Shown here: piece by piece, positions 44,001-48,527 of the stretch
Layout of the letters: every line of letters starts with the position of its first letter
Position numbering within the stretch: position 1 is the stretch's first letter
Source of the DNA: Porphyromonas sp.
GTDB taxonomy: Bacteria > Bacteroidota > Bacteroidia > Bacteroidales > Porphyromonadaceae
Assembly: GCF_030529325.1 (NCBI RefSeq)
Contig: NZ_JAUMXC010000015.1
Coordinates: 1-48,527 of the forward strand
Length of the DNA stretch: 48,527 nucleotides
Direction of reading: 5' to 3'
Made by a program: the position numbers and the translations under genes
The notes under the pieces: generated by a model
The model's database searches: none
Told to the model about the DNA's origin: nothing
What the model saw: the letters and a program-made list of their open reading frames with translations, nothing else

Positions 44001-44312
44001 AACTTCGTCAAGAGCTGTAGCTTCGGGTTGAAGGACAATCTTCAGATTTTTTCCAACTGCGACTTCACGAGTTTGCATACCCACGAAAGATACAATAAGG
44101 ACTTTTTCATCCTGTGGAACAGTAAATTTAAACTTACCTTCCGGATTGGTGCGAGCACCTTTCTTGGAGGTCTTACCTCTTACGGTAGCTCCGATGATAG
44201 GCTGGCCATCTTCAGCAGAGGTAACAGTACCAGATACTTCGACCTGAGACTGTGCCATCGCCATACCCAAGCTCATCACAAGGAAAGCTAAAAGCAATGT
44301 AATTCTTTTCAT
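41088..44312 (-). CDS. SusC/RagA family TonB-linked outer membrane transporter
   Basis: The open frame reaches 44396, but the signal peptide MKRITLLLAFLVMSLGMAMA begins at the ATG at 44312, giving 1074 residues. The order is: carboxypeptidase-regulatory-like domain (VEVSGTVTSAEDGQPIIGAT), TonB-box-like DEVVAFGYSSG, and plug with the SusC signature NVTQALAGEVPGVNVVNTNGQPGTEADLYVRGVGS and LLKDAASTSIYGARGANGVIVITTK. A large barrel ends TVTAGLSINF. It imports a ligand captured by the SusD partner, using TonB energy. It is the first gene of a two-gene operon. Length is at the upper usual range for the family. Confidence 0.95.
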   Translation of the reverse strand: MKRITLLLAFLVMSLGMAMAQSQVEVSGTVTSAEDGQPIIGATVRGKTSKKGARTNPEGKFKFTVPQDEKVLIVSFVGMQTREVAVGKNLKIVLQPEATALDEVVAFGYSSGTKRSFTGSAVTVKAEAIEKKNVANVTQALAGEVPGVNVVNTNGQPGTEADLYVRGVGSVNAGRSPLIVVDGVPFSGQTASLNPADIESTTLLKDAASTSIYGARGANGVIVITTKSGRSGAMNISGDIKYGVNSVWLPRHDIIKSPDEYLEMGWSGLHMLAMQRKKDPLSDAEARVWASNNIFGESGINTKYNYYKAEPNAVIDPTTGKVFAGLERRYTPEVWEDEAFQSSNRTEGNLQLSGGTDKMRGFMSVGYLSDKGINKGSDFSRITSRLNVEMNPYTWMKAKASLSYANSASNSSGQSGYSSANLFHFVDGMPPIYPVYTRDKEGNKIMSPYFANQYEFDYGDGRGFSGRSNGLADAIYNTNRTERNEVTYNGNVVLRFLDGFTFENTLGGTFYNSFNKQRGNKWYGDSGNSKGTIYHVMTNLATYNFLSILRYTKKFDKHSIEAFGAHEANYYSFTRDAVLKRNLVDPFNDDLSNAIAFDTPPTGRTDTYRLESYFAQAMYDYANKYFISGTFRRDGSSRFVNNKWGNFGSVGLAWEVSAEEFMKDIKWLPFLKLKASYGTLGQQDGIGYYAGRDLYDIKNDGGNLALALDTKGNPDLTWERSSMLQLGVEFSLGKYLTGSVEYYNKISSDLIYDRRVAPSNGYAIIKVNDGRLQNQGVDIDLTAQLLKTKDYFLDLKVNAGFLSNKMLRMPIEPSTGEPKYIDTSVGGYGRQKGRSLFDYYMREYVGVDDETGLSQWTMYFWDKDEDGTFSKGDAPIGSYEEFLYKNPDAKVGKSVTSVYQDASQFYIGKSALATVRGGVSLAAGFKGLELNLQFIYSLGGYGYDGVYATLMDNEQVGKSNWHVDMRDRWTPENKTSDIPRLNNGLDSNVASRSSRFLTSNSFLHFANARLGYNIPKEWLSAVNVKNLKVWVSGDNLALWSARRGFNPSTSLSGGSSTLTYNPMTTVTAGLSINF

Positions 44313-44890
44313 AAAACGGACTTTTTGGGTTAATATTTCTCTATTTGAGTTGTTGATTAGTCTACTCCATATAATCCCTACGGTGTTCATACACAAAGCC
44401 TCCCCTTGGGATTGTCATCTACACATTGCATTGGTTAAAATAAGTTTAAATACGTTATGCAAACTACCAATTCAGATGAATACATATCGAAAACTCCGTA
44501 TGCAAATAAACACTTATTCTGTCAATAATACAACTTTTTTCGATGAATATTTATACTATCCCTTGATTTTTAACCAATGAATAAGCGAAAAATCGTACCA
44601 TATAGTAATCTGGTGATTTTATGGACAAAGAGCATTTATGTTAAAACAACGCAGTTCTCTTGATGAGGAATTCATAAAACACAATTATCAAAACATCTAC
44701 ATATATGTTTAAATAAATAAACCACTTCCGAGAAAAATATTTATAAAAAACAGTTACCCAACTTCTAAAAGCACATCCGATCGCTGATTCAATAAATCCA
44801 TTTCATCATGGTAGCATCATCTATCCCTTCTGACACCCTATGAAGCAAACAACAAAAGAGTTCGAAAGCATCACCCCTCAGCTTCTCAGA
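44313..44890. other. AT-rich upstream region of the susCD operon
   Basis: About 580 bases, very AT-rich at 44550-44750, lie between the susC start and the rplI terminator. No exact TAnnTTTG box was found on the minus strand and no gene is visible. Regulatory elements for susC are expected here but I could not identify them. Confidence 0.45.
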
Positions 44891-44894
44891 CACA

Positions 44895-44940
44895 AAAAGA
44901 CAAGGGTGTCAAGACTCACGTCTTGGCACCCCTGTTGATT
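44895..44940 (-). terminator. Hairpin terminator after rplI
   Basis: AGGGTGTCAAGAC (44903-44915) pairs with GTCTTGGCACCCT (44920-44932) with one imperfect pair and a four-base loop. On the minus strand TGTCTTTTTGTG follows. It lies about 23 bases past the rplI stop. Confidence 0.75.
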
Positions 44941-44962
44941 TTATAAAGTGTGGTTTTTTCTA

Positions 44963-45484
44963 TTACGCTTCTGATGCAGGTTCTTCTACAGCTACTGAAG
45001 GCTCCTCAGCAACGGGAGCTTCTGCAGGAGCAGCAACTACTCCGCTTTCAGATTCGACTGTGAATGGAACTTCGACAGTTACATCCTTGTGAAGGCGAAC
45101 CTTAGCAACATAGTTTCCGATTTCCTTGATGTTTGCAACATGGATCATCTTACGGTTAAGTTCGAAACCAAGTTTTTTGAGTTCTTCCGCAATCTGAATG
45201 TTTGTTACAGAACCAAAGATAGTACCTGTAGAGCTTGTCTTAGCTACGATAGTAAGTTTCACACCATTCATCTTGGCAGCTACAGCCTCAGCGTCAGCCT
45301 TGATCTTAGCCAACTTGTGAGCACGTTGTCTTTGGTTTTCAGCCAATACTTTCTGAGCACTTTCAGAGGCGATGACTGCAAGACCTCTTGGGATTAGAAA
45401 GTTGCGGCCGTATCCGGGTTTTACTTCGACGATTTCGTCCTTGAAGCCCAGATTAGCGATGTCTTCTTTCAAAATAACTAACAT
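44963..45484 (-). CDS. rplI: 50S ribosomal protein L9
   Basis: L9 binds 23S rRNA near the L1 stalk and helps keep the reading frame. The N-terminal domain MLVILKEDIANLGFKDEIVE with VKPGYGRNFLIPRGLA is the family signature, followed by the connecting helix and the C-terminal domain (FGSVTNIQIAEELKKLGFELNRKMI). At 173 residues it is longer than the usual 148. The extra 25 or so residues form an acidic Ala/Glu/Val tail after TVESESG, which is probably disordered. It is the last gene of rpsF-rpsR-rplI, 62 bases after rpsR, and is followed by a terminator. Confidence 0.97.
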   Translation of the reverse strand: MLVILKEDIANLGFKDEIVEVKPGYGRNFLIPRGLAVIASESAQKVLAENQRQRAHKLAKIKADAEAVAAKMNGVKLTIVAKTSSTGTIFGSVTNIQIAEELKKLGFELNRKMIHVANIKEIGNYVAKVRLHKDVTVEVPFTVESESGVVAAPAEAPVAEEPSVAVEEPASEA

Positions 45485-45546
45485 ATTCTGTCTCCTTTAT
45501 AGGTGAATTTTCCTGTTCTTAAATAACTTAATCTACCACCAACGGC

Positions 45547-45816
45547 TTACTTCATCAAGTCAGCCACGTATGGTAGAAGTGCCAAGTGGCGTGCACGCTT
45601 TACAGCTTGTGCTACACGACGTTGGAACTTGAGAGAGTTACCGGTAATACGACGTGGATAGATCTTTCCTTGCTCGTTGATAAACTTCTTGAGGAATTCA
45701 GGATCCTTATAGTCCACATACTTGATACCTGCCTTCTTGAAACGGCAATACTTCTTCTTCTGTGCGTCTACAGTGAGAGGAGTTAGATAACGGATTTCTG
45801 AGTTTTGTGCTGCCAT
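45547..45816 (-). CDS. rpsR: 30S ribosomal protein S18
   Basis: The 89-residue protein has the S18 core [20 protein letters not shown] then [20 protein letters not shown] and [20 protein letters not shown]18 pairs with S6 on the platform of the small subunit. Length and motif order are normal. It begins two bases after the rpsF stop, so the genes are translationally coupled. Confidence 0.97.
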   Translation of the reverse strand: MAAQNSEIRYLTPLTVDAQKKKYCRFKKAGIKYVDYKDPEFLKKFINEQGKIYPRRITGNSLKFQRRVAQAVKRARHLALLPYVADLMK

Positions 45817-45818
45817 GA

Positions 45819-46175
45819 TTACTTATCCTCCTTTACAGTATTGTTAGACTTTAGTGATCTTCTCTTCTCTGCGTATTGGTGAGCAAACTTATCTTGGCGG
45901 AAAGTCAAGAAACGCAGGACTTTCTCATCACGACGGTAGTTTACTTCAAGAGTGTTGATGACAGTTGGAGCTGCCTTAAACTCAAGGAATACGTAATAAC
46001 CGGTAGACTTCTTTGCAATAGGGTAAGCAAGTTTGCGTAGACCCCACTCTTCACGGTTCACAATCTCTGCGCCATTTGACTCAAGCAGACCTGCAAACTT
46101 ATCTACCGCTTCCTTCATCTGATCTTCAGACAAAACGGGAGTTAAAATGAAAACGGTTTCGTAATTGTTCATCAT
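45819..46175 (-). CDS. rpsF: 30S ribosomal protein S6
   Basis: The 118-residue protein starts [20 protein letters not shown], the usual S6 beginning, followed by [25 protein letters not shown] (the RNA/S18-facing strands) and [13 protein letters not shown]6 and S18 form a heterodimer on 16S rRNA. In many bacteria this operon is regulated by S6-S18 binding to its leader. I did not identify that structure here. The start could be either of the first two ATG codons. It is the first gene of the operon. Confidence 0.97.
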   Translation of the reverse strand: MMNNYETVFILTPVLSEDQMKEAVDKFAGLLESNGAEIVNREEWGLRKLAYPIAKKSTGYYVFLEFKAAPTVINTLEVNYRRDEKVLRFLTFRQDKFAHQYAEKRRSLKSNNTVKEDK

Positions 46176-46219
46176 AATGCTTTTATGAAGTTAATAATGA
46201 TAAATTGTTTATCGAGGCA

Positions 46220-46227
46220 CAAAGGTA
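46220..46227 (-). promoter_or_regulatory. -7 box of the rpsF operon
   Basis: The minus strand reads TACCTTTG, an exact TAnnTTTG match, about 45 bases before the rpsF start. No TTTG is present at -33, but ribosomal promoters of this phylum often rely on the downstream box. Confidence 0.5.
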
Positions 46228-46293
46228 AGAATATTTTCTTGATAACCTACCTATCCCACAACAATTTATCTATAAAAAAACGACAATAGACCG

Positions 46294-46325
46294 AAAAAGG
46301 GAGGAGAATACCTCTCCTCCCCTTT
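46294..46325 (-). terminator. Hairpin terminator after the OmpA-family gene
   Basis: AAAGGGAGGAGA (46296-46307) pairs with TCTCCTCCCCTTT (46313-46325) with a one-base bulge. On the minus strand a TTTCGG stretch and then T-rich sequence follow. It lies 16 bases past the stop codon. Confidence 0.7.
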
Positions 46326-46341
46326 GATCTACCAGGTTTTA

Positions 46342-47517
46342 TCAATATCCCCTCTTAGGTAGTTTGTTCCAGTAAGGCATGCGCACGATGAGTTCGATGG
46401 TTACCTTGCGGTCACCTTCTCTCACTTCGTGGGTGTCAGATGCCGGAATGGCTGCAATGCGCTTGCCTGCGCCACGACTCTTGAGCATATCTTTAAATAC
46501 CCCTCTACCTTCCAAGGCTTGCACGATGGCTTCGGCTCTACGAGCCGACAACCTTTCGTTGTATGCCACAGATCCTCGGGCATCGGTGTGACCGGTGATG
46601 AGGAATCTGCTCTCGGGCATACCCTTAAGGATCTTTGCGATCTCGTCCAAAAGCGGCTCCGACTCAGGAGTGATCTCATAACGGTCAAACTCGAACGTAA
46701 TATTGGAGAAGAGTTTGTACAACGGATCGCAATCCTTTTCGACATACTTGATGATTTCCTTTTCGACAGGAACGGTCTCTCGTACCACACGCTCGCGGTA
46801 GACAATCCGTGGTGCAGCTTCTTTTGTACTGCCGAATCGTATCATGACTCTCGCGATCACCTGTGGGAAGCTGAGACGCTTTGCACCCAAAGAGGTCATG
46901 TAGTCACCTTGGATGCCGAAGCCTACTCGGTCGTTGAACCAACTATTGACTCCAAAACCTACCGAAGGCAGGAAGAGGTGGCGTTCCATGTTGGCTTCCT
47001 TATTGAAAGCGTCGGAGTGTCCCCAACGCAATTCGTCATTGCGGAAGTTGGGCAGACTGCCTTGCTTGGCAAGTCCGAACTCCTTGTACATATAGTTTGC
47101 TCCGATGCGGAAGTAAGGCTCTACATATTTCTTCTTGAAAAGAGGGGTGAGGCGGAATTGCAAGCCCAACCCTCCGAGACCGAAAAATCTCTCGGCCTCC
47201 TTCCGGTCCGCGACAATCGCGGTCACTCTCCCAAGTGTCGCCTGCAAGTCGGCATAAAGCCAAGGTGTAAGTTCATGAGCCACGTAGAGATTGCCTCCAA
47301 ACATGACATTGTGCAGACGAAGGGTATAGGCATCACCTTTTTCGGAAGAGTTATAGTTGCTCAAAGTCATCCTGCTTATATTAAGGAGATTGCCTCCGAG
47401 ACCGATCTCCCGGCTTTTCCTGTCATGGACTTGATTAAGAATCATATTGGCATCTTGCGCAGCAATTCCTAAAAAAGTCCAAAGAAATAATTGTATCAGT
47501 ATAAATTTCTTTATCAT
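46342..47517 (-). CDS. OmpA-family outer membrane protein
   Basis: The 391-residue protein has a signal peptide ending LGIAAQ near residue 21, an eight-stranded barrel region (about 35-235, for example DAYTLRLHNVMFGGNLYVAHELTPWLYADLQ), and a short Pro/Glu/Val linker KEIIKYVEKDCDPLYKLF. The C-terminal OmpA domain has FEFDRYEITPESEPLLDEIAKIL, TGHTDARGS and NERLSARRAEAIVQAL, the residues that bind peptidoglycan diaminopimelate. It resembles the P. gingivalis Pgm6/Pgm7 type of OmpA-like proteins, which link the outer membrane to the wall. It lies 19 bases after the collagen-like protein gene on the same strand. Confidence 0.92.
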   Translation of the reverse strand: MIKKFILIQLFLWTFLGIAAQDANMILNQVHDRKSREIGLGGNLLNISRMTLSNYNSSEKGDAYTLRLHNVMFGGNLYVAHELTPWLYADLQATLGRVTAIVADRKEAERFFGLGGLGLQFRLTPLFKKKYVEPYFRIGANYMYKEFGLAKQGSLPNFRNDELRWGHSDAFNKEANMERHLFLPSVGFGVNSWFNDRVGFGIQGDYMTSLGAKRLSFPQVIARVMIRFGSTKEAAPRIVYRERVVRETVPVEKEIIKYVEKDCDPLYKLFSNITFEFDRYEITPESEPLLDEIAKILKGMPESRFLITGHTDARGSVAYNERLSARRAEAIVQALEGRGVFKDMLKSRGAGKRIAAIPASDTHEVREGDRKVTIELIVRMPYWNKLPKRGY

Positions 47518-47536
47518 AATTTATTCTCCGGATAAT

Positions 47537-48526
47537 TTATAAAGGGGGTTCACTAAGTCTGATTATCTGATTGGGAGAATGAACTTTTCCAGGACTTGTA
47601 GCCCAGACATTCCAAATAACATCTACATATTCAGCCCTACTTAGGTAAACAACACAAACACCATCATCTCTCGAAACATATAGAGTTTTAACCGGAGAGA
47701 CAATATTTACTTCAACTTTTCTATAGTTGATTGTGCTCCCTTTTTCTGACTTTACCACAAGAGCGATCTTACCAAAAGTGAGCTTCTCTGGATCATCGAG
47801 ACCAAGCTCTTCCAGCAACTCCTTATATTCTTCATTAGGTCTGTAATCATACGCGTCTACCAAAACCAGGATCTCCAATGGAGTTACCTTATTTTTCTCC
47901 TCAAACACAATGGATCCCAACCCCAAATGTTGCTGAGGAGAAGGCATTTTGTTCTTTGCCACAGCCCAAATGTGCACAACATGATCTTTTGAAGCCACGG
48001 GCACGATGATTGTACAACGTCCGTCATTATCAGCTGTTTCTGTATATATCTCGACAGCGAGTTCATCATCGTCACCGGGAGCATCATCCTTATAAGAAGT
48101 TGAACTCTGATAGAAGACCTTTGCGTCAGGCTCCGTCTTGATGTTGACTTCTGCATAGCGTATGGGGCCTACTGCATCCATAGGCTTCTCACGAAATGAC
48201 AACACTTTGAGTTCAGTTTCGACATAAGGCGTACCACCCCCGATGCCATTTTCGCCGTCTTTACCCTTTAGATATGCCCAAAAGTCTCCAAGAGATACTC
48301 TATCGGTGGGCCATACAGTTCCGTCCTTGGTTATATTGCCGGCATTGACTTCTTCGACCCAAAGTTGATAAGCAGACTTACCTACACCATTTTCTCCTCG
48401 AGCAAGGATGTTGGTATTTTCACCATTGATGTACCAATAGCCATCCCTGATTTCAATCTTGTCACCCTTGCCGGTGTCCCCTTGGTCACCTTTAGCACCC
48501 GAGTCTCCCTTATCTCCTTTCGCACC
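47537..48526 (-). CDS. Collagen-like surface protein with two repeated beta domains (5' part beyond the window)
   Basis: The frame stays open to the right edge with no start codon, giving 329 residues of the C-terminal part. It opens with Gly-X-Y triplets (GAKGDKGDSGAKGDQGDTGK), then a DGYWYINGENT module, then LWVEEVNAGNITKDG with DFWAYLKGKDGENG. This module order is known from DUF4988 or PL29-lyase N-terminal-like surface proteins in Bacteroidetes. The remaining 220 residues hold two related beta domains, with VFYQSSTSYKD to HIWAVAKNKMPSPQQHLGL, and LYVSRDDGVCVVYL to NVWATSPGKVHSPNQIIRL. The paired P-x-x-x-H-x-P and N-x-I/L endings show a duplication. Function unknown; it is probably an anchored adhesin or stalk. 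The OmpA-family gene follows. Confidence 0.78.
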   Translation of the reverse strand, partial: GAKGDKGDSGAKGDQGDTGKGDKIEIRDGYWYINGENTNILARGENGVGKSAYQLWVEEVNAGNITKDGTVWPTDRVSLGDFWAYLKGKDGENGIGGGTPYVETELKVLSFREKPMDAVGPIRYAEVNIKTEPDAKVFYQSSTSYKDDAPGDDDELAVEIYTETADNDGRCTIIVPVASKDHVVHIWAVAKNKMPSPQQHLGLGSIVFEEKNKVTPLEILVLVDAYDYRPNEEYKELLEELGLDDPEKLTFGKIALVVKSEKGSTINYRKVEVNIVSPVKTLYVSRDDGVCVVYLSRAEYVDVIWNVWATSPGKVHSPNQIIRLSEPPL

Positions 48527-48527
48527 A

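Noticed and set aside
44313-44396. N-terminal extension of the SusC-like protein by 28 codons
   Set aside because: A typical signal peptide begins at 44312; the extension would bury it internally.
46429-47472. 347-codon plus-strand open frame
   Set aside because: Antisense to the OmpA-family gene; no domain or start-site support.

Overview
The window looks like a chromosome segment of a Bacteroidota bacterium, most likely Porphyromonadaceae (Porphyromonas-like). The reasons are a SusC/SusD pair, DUF4249 and DUF6242 lipoproteins, BACON domains, a PorV/PorQ-type barrel with a T9SS-type C-terminal sorting domain, tryptophanase, single-chain pyruvate:ferredoxin oxidoreductase, and several upstream boxes of the Bacteroidetes type (TAnnTTTG). 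I see no rRNA, tRNA, CRISPR array or intact prophage. This is mostly core chromosome with lineage-specific surface protein genes.

Layout. 1-1.45 kb: a DUF4180 gene cut by the left edge, a small unexplained open frame, and an alpha/beta hydrolase. 1.8-7.9 kb (+): DUF6242 lipoprotein, uppS, bamA and two Skp/OmpH chaperones, an envelope-biogenesis operon closed by a strong terminator. The second Skp gene has no ATG and seems to start at ATA. 7.98-8.51 kb: an internally deleted, TIR-flanked IS256-family remnant. 8.6-15.9 kb (-): a four-gene surface cluster encoding a Big_2 Ig-like lipoprotein, a BACON lipoprotein, a subtilisin-like protease with both a lipobox and a C-terminal sorting domain, and a PorV/PorQ-family barrel. 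16.2-17.3 kb (-): a methyltransferase plus a 55-residue ORF. 17.4-20.9 kb (-): a TonB-dependent receptor with a DUF4249 lipoprotein. 21.2-22.0 kb (-): a lipoprotein whose signal peptide extends upstream of its only ATG.

22.5-30.7 kb (-): nifJ, an AAA ATPase, ychF and tnaA, covering pyruvate oxidation and tryptophan breakdown. 30.9-32.4 kb (+): cardiolipin synthase. 32.9-33.9 kb (-): a YD-repeat-like lipoprotein. 34.2-38.95 kb (-): pfkA-malQ-glycosyltransferase, tightly packed, suggesting glycogen/maltodextrin and glycolysis. 39.5-44.3 kb (-): an orphan susD/susC pair. 44.96-46.2 kb (-): rpsF-rpsR-rplI. 46.3-48.5 kb (-): an OmpA-family protein downstream of a collagen-like protein cut by the right edge.

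Four intergenic regions (22.2, 29.1, 34.1 and 39.3 kb) carry copies of a short palindromic repeat built from the core GTTGTCTAACTTG. Three copies share the same three-arm design. This dispersed element, the two genes lacking an ATG, and the Ig/BACON/subtilase/PorV cluster are the most notable observations.
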